Notes: generated from the sequence alone by a model not told the origin. DNA of 64,000 nt from Uloborus plumipes (GCA_038373865.1 JAXGGA010004440.1:24445-88444), one strand, 5' to 3'. Numbered from the stretch's first letter, positions 10,160 to 23,067 are shown. Program-made: numbers and translations.

Positions 10160-11198
10160 AAACCTTCCAAATAAAAGTCAGTCACTTTACGGCAAGAAAT
10201 TGGGAACTTTCCAAAAACTCTTCTGTTCGGCACTTTTCTGGCTTACCAGGAAGGCTCCTGGAGCAGTTTAACAAATTTGGCCAGTGCTAAGGCAGAAATT
10301 GCAAGCAAATACCTGAGCTTCTTATAAAATTGCAGTTCTTGCAAAACTGCAACATTGAAAGATTGCACATACCGTTATTTGGCTGAAGTCAATCTGGACA
10401 ATCCGTAATCGAACTGAAGGCGAAACACTAAACAAATACATTGGATATACCTTCCAACTAGTAGCTAAAAATACCTTTCACAACAGCGAGAAGTCGGCGT
10501 TCATGCAACTTGTATCAATATAGGAAGCTCTTTCGTAAAAGAAACTGGTTTCTTCAAGGAAATTGGTTTAAACCAGCAAAATCCCGAAACTTAAATTTGG
10601 AATGTTTCTAATTATTTTTAGTGTTATTGTTAGGTTAAATCACATTTTTTATGACCCTGTATATCATTTTAAACATTTATCTTTGTTAAAACATTCCATT
10701 TTCACGTCCATTACGGTTTAAAAGTTGATTAATACTTGAAAATTTAATCTTACATCTTTTTAGGCTGACATCTTGAATTTTATTATTTGGTAATTTTTTT
10801 TATTCGTATACTTTTCATAAATATTTATTTTTAATAGAATTGTATTTTGACTAAAGAGTACAATCATTTTTAAGTGTAAAACAAGCTTCATTGCACTTAC
10901 GTTTCCATTAATTTGCTTCATACCTTTTACAGCAGCCATATTGGATTTCGCCATTTTGACAAAAATGCTCAAGGTTTATCGTCTGGCACTCAACGGATTC
11001 GGAATCAGCAGGTCAAATTCATATAGAAACCATCAAAAAATGTCATATATGTAAAAATTTTAGGTATCATGACATTTCAATGGACACTAGCCTGGACTAT
11101 TAATGACAATTTTTAAATTTTGGACAACTGTGCTATACTAATCAGTTGAAGTACCATGAAATATAGTTTGACCTTTTGTATTAGTGATAGTATAAAGT

Positions 11199-11361
11199 CA
11201 GGCCTGTCATTTAGGGGGGGGTCAATTGTCTTCCCCTGACTTTGAGAAATCAATGTATTTACATATAAGTGGGCGTGGTTTTATATGTTTTCCGATGAAA
11301 ATTCATTGTGTTCGGACCCTTTGCCCCCCCCCCCCTGGAAAAACTTGAAATGACGTCCCTG
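11199..11361 (+). mobile_element. hAT-type MITE, CAGGG-GTCATTT family, copy 1
   Basis: Termini CAGGCCTGTCATTTAGGGGG and (inverted) CAGGGACGTCATTTCAAG, 163 bp long, with a perfect 8-bp target duplication TATAAAGT at 11191-11198 and 11362-11369. The interior has G/C runs next to both ends and a conserved middle 'aatgtatttacatataagtg'. Two more copies lie at 28853-29018 and 50506-50673. Confidence 0.92.
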
Positions 11362-12120
11362 TATAAAGTATATTACTTTTATATTTGTAGAGAAAAAATA
11401 CTCTCTAAAAGCGTTTTTTTTTAGTTTTTCCAAACTATAATTAAATTGTTCAGGAAAAGTTACCTTTGAAGATCAAAGCATCTGATACTAAAAGTAGTTT
11501 TAAAAACTTGATACTAATTTTGTAATATATTTTTTAAGCTAAAAATATTTTTTTTTTTTTTTAATTATAAAGTTCTTGATGTTAACATTTGATATATTTT
11601 TTAAAATTTAGTAATATTAGGTGCAGTAATTTTTAAATTTAGTATTAAACGTATTTTCATTTTAAATGTTTTGTACAAGTGAGGCTTTTCAATGCAGTTA
11701 ACGCTATCTTCTTTTTGTAGCGTTTGGTATTAATGCCAACACAATCCATTTTCTTTTAATTGTGCAGGAATAACAAAAGCATTTCTCGTTTTGCCCATTT
11801 AATTTTTCAAAGGTTTTCTTTTCATTTTGACTAATAGTTTTTTCGCAGCTTCAATTTTGTCTTCCTTTTCAAATTATCAGAATTGTCTCATTATTAACAG
11901 ATAAAAAGTATTTGGATTGTGCAGGTTTTGAAGTAAAACGACAATTATATATTATTTTCTTTAATTTTCCACTCAAATGCTAATAAAATTCGTGTGGTTT
12001 CGCATTATTGAGCCATGTACTATTGGAGCCTGTATAATAAAAAATATGAGTTGATTAAGTAATTAAATTAGCAAAATATTGTCGGTGTTGTCCGCATTTT
12101 TGTTTTACAATGGCCACATA
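11362..12120. other. AT-rich intergenic DNA
   Basis: No gene or well-defined repeat seen; long A/T homopolymers. The segment around 11925-11945 loosely resembles part of the repeat at 12607-12780. Confidence 0.5.
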
Positions 12121-12606
12121 GTTCTTCTTCTTTTTTCATATCCCCGGGATCTAGCAGAGCTAGATCAAGTCCAACAAATCCTTCACCTTCAAAAAATCAA
12201 TGACTAGACCTGGTCTATCCCTCAAGTTTTCAGTGGATAGACCCAGGCAGGATAGAATGTGGTCTGGAGAGTTCTGCGCAGTGATACAATTTTACACAGG
12301 GCATAGTCTTTTACTCCAGTGGAATACCTGAGGGACTTGATGTGTCCACTGCGGAGTCTTGTGATGGCTGTTTGGTACTGCCTGTTGGTGTTTATAGCTA
12401 GACAGCCTCCCGGGCGATCACTCTTGTACCAACTATGGCTCGGCGGATTTATCCAGTTGTTCTTGGTCCTGAGCTTGGTCATTGAGACGATCTCTGGAGA
12501 TGTAAGAGGCCCAGAGGGTGCCGTGACTTCGGCACAGCCCCTGCTTTGGCAAGGCTGTCAGCAATTTCGTTACATGGGATGTCCACAGAAGAGGGAATCC
12601 ATATTG
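12121..12606 (-). mobile_element. LINE 3' fragment with RNase H domain remnant
   Basis: On the minus strand, 12606 downward encodes IWIPSSVDIPCNEIADSLAK. It matches the RNase H C-terminal signature of I/Jockey-like non-LTR elements (WIPSHVGIPGNE.AD.LAK, family knowledge). Further down is RLRSGHIKSLRYSTGVKDYA, which resembles the segment that follows RNase H in arthropod LINEs. Stops and frameshifts interrupt it. The fragment ends with a GAAGAAGAA-type tail at 12121-12135. The 5' side is missing, the usual 5' truncation of LINE copies. Confidence 0.7.
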
Positions 12607-12780
12607 TAAAAGTATGAGTTGAACTAGTTTTATAGTTGAAGTGGCTTTTGGTAGCTGTTTTCGACCTAACCGGAAAATTAGTTTCAAATGGCTTTGTGAT
12701 ATGATAGCATCGGAAAAGAAGTGTAATAAAGATAAATCACTTTTGAAAAGTCAGGAGTTTGATTAAAAACGCTTCATTTA
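12607..12780 (+). repeat. Unclassified interspersed repeat, copy A
   Basis: Shares an ordered series of segments with 51480-51895: 'gtaaaag', 'ggcttttggtagctgttttc', 'caaatggctttgtgatatga', 'cacttttgaaaa' and 'aaacgctt'. Identity by eye is roughly two thirds. No coding capacity seen. The second copy is interrupted by a MITE. Confidence 0.5.
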
Positions 12781-14869
12781 TCTTTTGCCGAATGGAAGTG
12801 CAGAAAGTCTTTTGATATTAACTATTTCTTTTCAGGATTTTAATTTCTGACAGACTTTTAAAAATTTGCAAAATGTCCCCAAAATAATTTACCTCATAAT
12901 TATACACCATGCACTAAAAGCCATTTTATTTCTTGAACCCTGATGTGTCATTGAAATACATAAAAATTCTGTTTTTTTTAAAAAATACTTTATTTAAAGT
13001 CTAACCTTTTTATCTACTTAATATTTTGATCTTATTCATTAGATGGAGGAATACTGTAAAAAAATGAATTATTGTTATACGATTCTCTTTCTTTTTATTT
13101 CGAAGAATAAAAATATTCAAGAAAACTACTTTTCTACTGCGTTTATAACAGAATACTTGCTTTGTTTACGTATTAAAACAGTTAAATTTCCATTAAGAGA
13201 AAATGAAGAGCTATACGACAAAAGTTGCACAGCTGATGTACTTAAATACACATTAAACAACAGCAATTTTTTTTCTCTTATTTGGTCTACGTAATGTCAA
13301 GTCATTTTTTTTCCTTCTTTTTTTCAAACAATTCTGCTCTGATGAAATATGAATAAGGACTGTAATTTCCAGACAATGTACTTTTTAATGGCTGCATTTG
13401 AAAATTGCAATATAAGTTTATGTTTAACGTTTGAATATGCCTTAAAATATCGTCTAAAACAGTGTTTTACGGCTTTTTTGTGTCTTCATTTGACAAATAC
13501 TTCACACAAGCGAAAATTAAAAAATGGTGAGAGTGAAGGAGCAATCCATTGATAATGTTGTTTTCTCTTAAAAAAATTTCTTACGGAGAAACGTTCGAAG
13601 CATATTCGTCGCATAGATCAGGCTTTAAGATCTAGATTTTTTGATTCGAAATTGAGAAAAAAGTTTTTCAAACAAAAAAAAAAATAGACATAAGAACGAG
13701 GAATCTTGTTCCAAAGCTCTTTCAAATATTTTATTAAAGTCGAAAAAATGCCATTGGAGACGTAATGTTGTGGGGGTTCAACCAGATAGACGGACTGACA
13801 GATCAACAAACAAGTATTTTATCACTTGCATGCCTTCTTTAAATTATTTGGTATTACTAATTCAATTATTTATCTTATTTTTCACTTTTTTTTTGTTTTT
13901 AGCTGAATTGTACTAAGTTGTAATTTGAACAATGTAATCCTATTCTTGCTGTTTTTCAAAAAAATAGGCTTGCAAGCATATAAAATGAAATAATTACAAA
14001 ATAAAACATACATTTGTACGAACAGCATTTTTAGGAACTTTTCTGAAGTAAAACAAATGGAGTGCCTACTTTTCTAGCATTTTGTTCAGTGCTTGTTAAT
14101 AAGTATTTTTTCAACAGTCCTAATGCGTTTTTTGTAATCAATTTTCATTGTAATTACACTTTTGAAACCAATTTAAATTAAATACTATAATGTCAGTTTT
14201 ATAATAAAATTTTTATAACTTGTAAGTTAAAGGTTTTTTTCTACTTTATACTGACTGATAAAGAAGTTAAAGTGAAAATCCTAAAAGAAACATATGCATG
14301 CCTCTTTTATGGCAGATAACAATTTCACGTAATGAAAAGCAATTCTATTAAGAGAATGAATACTTGATAAGAGCAAGCGAAAAAAAAATCTGTTAAAATA
14401 AATCGTTTCATTGCCTAAAAGAATCGTTTATAATCAAATGGAGAGTCAATAATGGTGAAATGATTGTGTCTGAAAAGAAGACCTTTCCGGCCTGCAATGT
14501 TTACTAGTTCACAGTTCACGACATGATCATTAGCTTTCCTTGAAATATTCCTGATTCCTTTCCTTTAAGTGAAGACATTTAATGTAAGCGAGTTTTACTT
14601 TTGTTGATTTTGTGCTCGTTTAATCCATAACTGCCCAGTATCCCTCATGGTATTTGTGTCGAAAATTTTGTTAATTTTGCAACTTATCATTCCTTTTTAT
14701 ATGCTTGATGCAGAAATTGATATTAGTTGCATTTTTAAAGAGCTGTTATCGACGAGAGTTTCATGCGATACGCTGTTGTCAAGGTTGCTATCGACTGTTA
14801 CCGTGTATTAACATTGGCATCAAGTTTTCGTACTCTATTTTTAGGCGTTGAGCAATGAACAGCTAGCTG
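12781..14869. other. AT-rich intergenic DNA
   Basis: Several short open frames (13043-13294, 13349-13552, minus 13618-13809) lack recognisable motifs, splice signals or conserved composition and are treated as chance. No repeats identified. Confidence 0.5.
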
Positions 14870-15700
14870 TCTTAGTTTATTGCAATTTATAATGTTGAAA
14901 AAATGGTAGCCAATGAATAAGCAAGAGGATGTGTTCATTAAATCTTTAAGAATCAATGATGACGCAAAAAAGTCCGTAATGAAAAATGTTTCTGTTTCAC
15001 AATTGGTGTGAAACCAAAGTTAAATATCTCCAGAAATCGGATTCCTACTTTTTTCTGTGATCTTCTGTATGAGTTCATCCCAGGAATAGGTGCTCGAAGT
15101 TAGATGCAGTTTTACTGTAGTACCTGATAAATCATGTTTTATCAGGTAGGACTATCCTAGAAAGTTTACAATGAAAAGTTTGTTTGTTTTGCATTTGGTG
15201 TGAAGCCAGAGTTAATGGTTTCCGTGCGTGCTTGGGTCCGTAATTGGTCTTTTAAATTTGATGCAAATTTTAATGTGGAAGAGGCCTTAACAAATTAGCT
15301 AGCACGATGTTAGGTACATTACCTTGAGTAGAACTGATACATGGCCCAGAACATCTATGGTGTAAAATTTGTTTGTATCACAATTGGTATAAGATTTGGG
15401 TTATATTCGCTAGATACCTAAGTCTTTCCTACTTTTTCTGTTTTCTTTTGCATATGTTTAGGGCGGGAGTAGGTACTCTAAGTGCAATATTTAATGTGGA
15501 ATCAGTAGTAGCAAATGATTAAGCACGAGGGTGTGATAATCAAATTACTTAAAAATCATGGTAAGACCAGAAAGATTAGGATGAAAATATTTTTTTCTCT
15601 TTCACAATTGGTGTGCAAGCAGGGTTAGTACAATCTATATGTGCTTTTTTTCTGGAGTTTTCTGTGCACAATTCATTGGAAGGAGAATATGCAAATCAGT
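14870..15700 (+). repeat. Degenerate ~200-bp tandem repeat, about four units
   Basis: The phrase 'cacaattggtgtg' or a variant occurs near 14998, 15193, 15380 and 15604, each shortly after 'atgaaaa...tttgttt'. Each is followed by 'agggtta'-like and 'cctacttttt.ctgt' text and, in several units, 'taatgtggaa' and 'gcacgagg.tgt'. Spacing of 187-224 bp and the common order show an ancient, strongly diverged tandem array. Function unknown. Confidence 0.6.
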
Positions 15701-16400
15701 TTTATAACCGATTTTTGTTTTTATTGTCGTGTCTATAGGTAGCATTTTCCATGCAAAATGTACCATTGCTTCGATCGTATATACTGTTTTGATGTTTCAA
15801 AATCTAGACAAACGCACTAAAAGGGTTCCCTATGGGTGAGCCATAATTAGCCTCCGTAGGCCAGTCTAAACTTTGTGGTCATAACAGATTTAGCGTATTT
15901 TAGCTGCCGTTAACGTACACTGTTAAAAATGTAGGACAAATTTAAGGATACCGTAAAATAAATGGCTTACGGTACGGACAAAGTGTTAAAGTAAGCTGTA
16001 CCGAGAAAAAACGAATACAACTTTAATTGGTGCGCTTTGGTAAGCGCGGTTTAAAGCATGTGGCGCATTTTTGATTCTGAGGCTTTGAGATATCTTTCAG
16101 GAAAGTTGTAAAAGCACCGGGGGACAAACGACGAGAACAGTGGATTGAATCCAACCGTTTGAATATAACAATCTAAAGCACAAAGGTCATAAAGCACAAA
16201 TTAGCAATTGATTAATAACAAGTATTTCGGGGTTAAAAAGAGTTATTTTTAAATGCAAAAATTGTTTAGCATGTAAAGGCGTCCCAGAAAAAGAAAAGAT
16301 TACATACTAAAGCTTACACCTTTTATATTGAAAAAAGAGTTAATCAAACCTGGAAATACTTGACTTCAATCAATTTCTAATTCATGATTTATGAATGTTA
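15701..16400. other. Intergenic DNA with one possible MITE end
   Basis: The sequence at about 15918, 'acactgttaaaaatgtagg', resembles the CACTG-type MITE terminus at 2136, but no matching right end was found. Nothing else is supported. Confidence 0.35.
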
Positions 16401-17209
16401 CTAGCTGCCAGGGCAGCTAGATTAGCTTCCTGCGGCATGTTGATGCATAACGTCCCCCCTCTCTAACTTTTACCTCATTCTGAAGTTATATTATTTGATA
16501 TAATTTAATGTTCATTCGATTTCAAGACATACCACGCACGTGGCCCGGCGTTGCACGGGCACTTCGTGCCCTGAAAGTAGTGAGAAAAAAATTTAAAGAA
16601 ACTACTCCCCGCCAAGGCGGCTCGCTTACAGGCGCTTCACGCCTTTTCTTTTTTCCTATATAAAAAAAATCATTCGAATTATTGAGATGCTTCACGCCTT
16701 CAAGATGGTGAGGAAAGTTTCAGTAAGTTCAGCTCGCTCAAAGGAAAAAAGCAGACATAGATACTCAGTTTTTAATATAAGTAGATGGCTCTTCAACAAA
16801 TAAATGTTTCAAAATATTACCAGTAGCTAGCGATAAAAATTCTACGTAAGTGGCCCGCTTATGAGTTTCGTGTTTGATTTAGTTAAGCCTTCATTCAAAA
16901 TTCTCATTATCATTGTTATTATACTGTTTCATGGCAACGACGGTTTGCAAGAATGGATTTCATATTTAATCATTTATTAGGCTTAATCGCTTCAAACTTG
17001 ACTACTTATTAATTGATATCTTCGCTAATTAAAATCGTATAATTATATTAATTGAAACTAATGAAGCCTGAAAAATTACCTATCTATCGGTACCTGGTTC
17101 GACTTTCAGGTCATTGGCGTTCAGGAGAAAGAAGCGTGACATAGAAAGATAGTTAGAAAGATAGAAAGAAAGATAGTTAGAAAGATACTCAGTTTTTAAT
17201 ATAAGTAGA
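16401..17209 (-). mobile_element. Helitron-like remnant with a duplicated 5' end
   Basis: Read on the minus strand, a 5' end of the form A|TCTACTTATATTAAAAACTG occurs twice, starting at 17209 and at 16785. The presumed 3' end at 16401 is ...GCAGCTAG followed by T, directly preceded by the palindrome CTAGCTGCC/GGCAGCTAG. Inside is a strong hairpin, GCCCGTGCAACGCCGGGC, of the kind near Helitron 3' ends. TC...CTAG ends with a T flank and no target duplication fit a Helitron, but no helicase sequence remains and the 3' boundary is uncertain. Confidence 0.45.
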
Positions 17210-19609
17210 TATTTCATTGTTACTTTGCTGCTAAAATGCATTTATTCATGTCACTTGAAGCTCATTTCGTTCAATCTTTTGTTATGTTTTTGTCCTTTTA
17301 GTAGTGAAATAGAATTTTACTGTGAAGTATTGGAAACATGCAATGTAATAATTCCACCGTACCTTTCACATTTTTTTTACCGTTCACGACAGGTTTAGGC
17401 CAAGTTAAGTTTAAGACTTACATTCCTCCAAAAACAAGCACCAAATTTTTTTGTCAAATGTTTTTGCATTCATGAGCTCATATCATTTTGCACACCAGAA
17501 AAGGTTTTGTTGTAATCGAATACGTTTAACAAACTTGTGATTTTTTAACATTGTTATTTATATTTTTTCTATTTAACCCAAAAATATTTAGTTACATACT
17601 ACTCTAAATATACTTCATGAATAAATGTTTGAGGTTTAGTTTAAAAACTCTTCAAAACTGTTCCTAATAACAAATATTATAATCCTAGACATATTGAGAG
17701 CCTTCATAATTACAAATTTCTGATCTCGTAACTTTGATTAATACTATCCCGATGTTCTTTCCTAGCATTAAAAGGCGCAATTACTTTAAGATTAATAAGT
17801 TATTTTCCGTGCATATTTCATTCTAAGCAAAATATTTATGTCAATAACAACGCCGAATAGCTTTCTACGAAGAACATTCCAATTTCTTTTCACATTTATG
17901 AGTGCTGAGCGAAGACTTAATTATGAGAGTTAGGTAAACGGAACTCTTAAGACTTTTACGATGAATATATATTTAACTGATAAATGCATAATCTCCGCAT
18001 TAAAATTCATAGCTCATTTGCAAGCACGAGGTAATAACAGATTGAATTTTCAACCAGAATATTAAGGGAAGAATTATAACACTTATTAGGAGTCAGGAAA
18101 AGATAGCATCATTAATGTTTAAATAATACTAACATTCCTATATGCTATTATAGGGCTGTTATTGTGATCACGTAATCAGAAACAAGGACCTATATATGTA
18201 TTTTTTTTTAAATCCATCTAACTTTTTTTTGTACGTATTTTTGTTGTTATCGAGAAATATATTTTTTAACTACTAGAGGGCTGGAAACCCTGCTGGTTTA
18301 ACCCCCGAAGATTGCTTTGCAATTTTAATTGGTTCGCGAAAAACAAATTGTCGGCTAGGATGAATCAGATAAAAGTACACATTACGATTAGAACAAAATG
18401 AAAATCCAGCTCCCAAGCTCTTAAAGAAACGTTGGTCTCAAAAGCCAACTATGCTAAATTCAGTAAATAAATTTCATTCTTAATGTAAATCTGCATCAAA
18501 TGTACGCAAGCAAATTTATAAATTAAAAAGTTTCCACAACTCCTCTCCTTTTAATCTCAATATTTCTGCCTTTTTCATAAGCTCAAAAAACATAATGAAA
18601 TATATAAATAAAAAAATAAATAAATAATGTAATAATAATAAAAGATACACGTACAGTTGGTAAATGTTCCGTTAAAAGGAAAAATATGGTCGTATTAATC
18701 ATCCTGCACTTTATACCGATATAAATTGTTTTCCAATGTTTCTATTTTGCTATTCCTTTCAAGAACAGATGCAATTACACCCTCACTCCCTTCAGAAAAA
18801 AGTTTTTAATTCTTCATGTTTCCCATTAGCCAGGATGATTTTAAAAGAAATTTTCTAAATTTCGTGTTTTGAATTAAATTCAGTATCAAAATGGGCAAAT
18901 ATGAGAAACTGTTTGGCAAAAAATGTCTTAGTTCTTTGTTAATACCAGATGTTCTTCCTAAATGCATTAATTAAGCTTTTATTTGTGTTACATTTTAGAT
19001 TTAAAGACTGCTATGTATCAGGCTTTCACCCACAAAGGGAAATACATTTCTTAGCAAATAAAAGCAATGTTAATGATCATAGTCTACCCAACTTCCAAAA
19101 CAAACTGCGCTTTAATTATCACGACAAGATGTAAAGGGATTTCAGGTCACATGAAACTACATTTGATCTCTAGTTAGATTTCTGAGCGCTTCTAACTCTA
19201 GTGAAGCGTGAGGCGATGTTAATGTGTTGAAACACCGGGGATTATATTTCCAGGATTAGAATTTATCCACAGATCGATTTTGCAGAGCAGCTTGAAAGCT
19301 TCTCAAGCTGCTTGAACCCGTTTTACTAGATCCGCAATCAGGACAACGAAATAGGTATCAAAATGGTCAGTATTAGATGAGACCTAATAGTACTATCAAC
19401 TAAGATTTTAAATCATTTTTGATCTTCTAAATTTATGTAAATATTTGCACTTCATTTATACTTCCAATTTTCCAAAATACTGAAAATGAGGTGCAAAGTT
19501 AAGATATTAAAAGTTTGAACAAAAAAAGAATATTTCTTCAAAAAATGCGAAACGTAACTTTTTATACAAATGCCCCCTAACTTATGTTTAATTAAATCTA
19601 GAGTATTAT
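17210..19609. other. AT-rich intergenic DNA
   Basis: No gene, paired termini or tandem array recognised apart from A/T simple repeats near 18600-18635. A short hairpin 'agggctggaaaccct' near 18286 follows CTAG but has no partner end. Confidence 0.5.
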
Positions 19610-19611
19610 TT

Positions 19612-20640
19612 ATTTGGGTCATTCATTCCATGTCAAGCGTCCCCACTAGACCCCCTCCAATTTTGATGAAAATTTTTTTGGATGTACATATAGGACTTGC
19701 ATGAAACCATACCAAATTATAGCTCTATAAGCCTTATGGTTTAGCCAATAAAAATTATTGAAAAAAGGCCTCTTTTTCGTGTCTTGAAAAAAAAAGACCA
19801 AATCTTCAATTTTGTGCTTTTATTGCTCACGACCTAAGACGATTATCAGGATCAAATTTTGTGATTCTGATCACTATTTAAGGTAGAATAGCCTACTTGT
19901 GTAACAAAAGCTGAATGCCCAGTAGTTTTTTTGCAATTTGCTGCCAAAGTTGGTAAAAAATCGTATTTTGGTAAATTTTGATCATACGTTATTAGCTTGT
20001 ATCTGCTAAGAGAATGACTTTCTGAAGCTAATTCTTTCCTCGTTTGTAGCCTGATAGTTCGTCCGAAAGGTGTGCAAGTGGCACCTCGATAGCTCAACTA
20101 ATTGCTGAATTATGCTAGTTGAAATTCCAGTTAAATTTCTTTTTTCTCAATTTTTTCTCAATTTCAAAGGGCAATATCTCAAAAGGGTCATCTTGGATTC
20201 CAATTTTCTTTACATAATTAGGAAAGAACACACTTTTCTTAACTAAAAAACGTTATTTTTATTTTTGAGACAAACCAGTTTCAAGGGATATTGCAGGTCA
20301 AAAATGTGTACGTAATTCAACGTGAAATCAAGGAAAAAAAGACATAGACCTCAAAAGTTAATGTCAATTTGTTCTATTAAAATTTACAGGAGCTATTGTA
20401 CTTATTTTCTGATAAAAAAACACCTTTTTTAGATGTTTTTGAACTTTAGTTTTTGTGTGCGCATCCGTAAAAACTCAAGAAATGGCAAAAAATAAAGTTT
20501 CGTTTTCAACAAAAAAAAATTATCTTCATATCGCTGCTATAAGAGCTTGAGTCTTTTCCTATGTGTTATTTTTAAGCTCTTGAAACAGAATTTCGGATGA
20601 TATGTCACTTCGCAAGGTTGTAGGTCATTAATGTTTCAAG
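19612..20640. repeat. Interspersed repeat; left part of a foldback split by HINE copy 2
   Basis: 19612-19745 ('ccatgtcaagcgtccccact'... 'accaaattatagctc') recurs at 45722-45860. The section from about 20173 to 20630 recurs inverted at 23068-23483. A minus-strand frame at 19852-20097 (81 codons, with RLQTRKELASESHSLSRYKL) has no known domain and is probably part of the repeat. HINE copy 2 begins 214 bp further on. Confidence 0.65.
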
Positions 20641-20853
20641 GTCATAAAAAGCATTTTCCCATTTTTCATCAATTTTGTTTATGGGCAAACTGCAATCATA
20701 GGCTGAATATCTAGACACATCCTCGGCAGTATAATGAATGGATTTTCCATTAATACTTATCATCTTTTCAATTACTATTGTTATTATTTATTTACACGGT
20801 GGAAATAATTGCAATATTCAACTCTATTGAAAACTGTCGTTATCGCAGTTTAG

Positions 20854-22895
20854 AACAAGAAGTTCTGTCAAGAACTAAACGAGCCTACTTTCCCGTAAAT
20901 CGACATCGGCATTCTCGCATCTGATCATTATTCTCTTGATTATCTGAGACTGAAAATTATGTCAAACATACCTTTTTAGGACTTAGAGCTGATTTCGAAA
21001 AGCAAAATATACCCCTCTCAGCAGATGAAATAGACATGTAAAAAGTAATTAACGAATAAATAAAGTTTTGTCGCACTTTTAAAGAGTGTAACTGTTACAG
21101 TTCCTCCGTAGAAAAAATCCATCTTTTTCAAAAAAAAAAAAAAAAAAATAGTAATAATAATAATAAAATAAATAAATAAATAAATAAATAAATAAAAGAC
21201 AAAGAGCATCAAAACACATTTTATCAAAGAAAGAAAAAAAAAAAAGAAAAAAAAAACCCGTCCGTCAATAAAATGTCTCGAATTTCACTTTTAATCTGTT
21301 GCCAGTTGTTAAATATAAATAAAGAATAAAATGTTCTCGTGAATTAAAAATTTTTGTTACAAAAAAAATCGTCTGCCAAAAAAAAAAATAAAATAATAAT
21401 AATAATAATAATAAATAAAATAAAACAAATGAATAAATAAACAAAAAATCGTCTGCACAGTCAGTAATTTTTTTTCTGAGCCTGCATTTCCGCCATGTTT
21501 GCGGAGTCGGAGTCGGAATCAGAGTCCTCACAGAAGATTACTCAGAATAGTACTTTACAAACATTATTTATCAAAACCATTTTCTTACAAAGTTAGTTTG
21601 AAGGAAATCCGACTTTAAGTTCAGGATCAACATTCAACTTAAATTCCCCGTAGACGCTAATGTTAATTTTTTTTTTCTGAACGGTTCAATATTGAACGAA
21701 AAATGGTTCAAATCAAAAAGTGAAATATGGGAATGTATGGGAAAGCCTCTCTGAGATCTTTCAAACAAAAAAAAAGTTTATTCCATTCGGACGGTTCACT
21801 CAAAAGTTATTAGGTGGGGAAAGGTTGCTTAAACGGTTCAATGTTGAACGAAAAAGTGTTCAAATTGAAAATTTGAATACGGTAATGAAGTATCCTTGCT
21901 GAGATCCTTCGAACCAAAAAAAGTTTATTTAAATCGGACTGTTCACTCAAAAGATATTAGGGGTGACAGCTTGATTGAGCGGTTCAATGTTGAACGAAAA
22001 ATTGTTCAAATCGAAAATGTAGATACGGGAATGAAGTATCCTTGAAAAGATCTTTCGAGCAAAAAAAAGTTTGTTCAAATCGGATTGTTCACTCAAAAGT
22101 TAGCATCGTGGGACAGGTTGTTTGAACGGTTCAAAGTTGAACCAAAAATTGTTCAAATCGAAAAATCAAATATGGGAATAAGCTGTACTCGCCGAGATCT
22201 TTCGAACAAAAAAAAAATTTATTCCATTCGGACGGTTCACTCAAAAGTTATTAGGTGGAGAAAGGTTGTTTAAACGGTTCAATGTTGAACCAAAAATGTT
22301 CCAATTGAAAATTTAAATACGGTAATAAAGCATCCTTGCCGAGATGCTTCGAACAAAAAAAAGTTTGTTTAAATCGGACTGTTCATTCAAAAGTTATTAG
22401 GGGTGACAGCTTGTTTGAACGGTTCAATGTTGAACGAAAAATTGTTCAAATCGAAAATGTATATACGGGAATGAAGTATCCTTGAAAAGATCTTTCGAGC
22501 AAAAAAAAGTTTGTTCAAATCGGATTGTTCACTCAAAAGTTTGCATCGCGGGACAGGTTGTTTGAACGGTTCAAAGTTGAACCAAAAATTGTTCAAATCG
22601 AAAAATCAAATATGGGAATGAGCTGTACTCGCCGAGATCTTTCCAACAAAAAAAAGTTTGTCCAAATCGGAATGTTCATTCAAAAGTTATTAGGGGGGGG
22701 GGGGGACAGACAGACCGACCGACAGACCGACCGACACACAAATTCCCCATCTCAATACCCTACTTTCAAATTTTTAATTTTTCGATATTCATTTTACCTT
22801 TTTATTTTTTTAACTTGGCGATATTTTTTAGATGCATTAAGCTACTTTTAATACTTTTTTCGTCTTTCTTTTATTTTTAACGGGAAAGTAGGCTA
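20854..22895 (-). mobile_element. HINE-like element, family 1, copy 2
   Basis: Complete copy in reverse orientation, 2042 bp. The 3' terminus (hairpin AGTTCTGTCAAGAACT, then GAGCCTACTTTCCCGT) is at 20854-20897, and the 5' terminus (AACGGGAAAGTAGGCTA) ends at about 22895. It holds about six minisatellite units and a GACAGACAGACCGACC repeat preceded by a 13-G run. It sits between the two arms of an inverted repeat (20173-20630 and 23068-23483). Confidence 0.78.
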
Positions 22896-23067
22896 AAAAT
22901 GGCTCTGCAGTCCTATTATACATATTTTTTATCACGTACACACCATATTAATTGTTTTATTTATTATTTATTTCATTTATTCATTATTTTTATTTTTGTT
23001 TTTCTTTTTTTTTTTGAAAAAGGAAACGATGCATTTTATGAATTTAAAATATTAATGACACCTTGCC

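Larger units (their letters stand above)
8303..11099. mobile_element. DNA transposon with ~750-bp terminal inverted repeats
   Basis: The left arm, about 8303-9050, begins TAGTCCAGGCTAG. The right arm, about 10325-11099, is its reverse complement over the whole length with scattered differences. Both arms contain the same 'gccattttgacaaaaatgctc' and 'gcgagaagtcggcgttcatg' stretches. TTA directly outside both ends may be a 3-bp target duplication. The centre holds a hAT-type MITE (9229-9527) and a decayed coding region (9580-10159). Without the MITE the element is about 2.5 kb. Superfamily not certain; TTA duplications are typical of PIF/Harbinger, but no Harbinger transposase was recognised. 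Confidence 0.8.

Noticed and set aside
18282..18310. Possible Helitron 3' end: CTAG next to the hairpin 'agggctggaaaccct'
   Set aside because: The hairpin touches CTAG without the usual spacing and no 5' TC end was found.
22525..22851. Frames with KFASRDRLFERFKVEPKIVQ and DRQTDRQTDR in several HINE copies
   Set aside because: Translation of the minisatellite and of the GACAGACC simple repeat; no consistent start or stop between copies.
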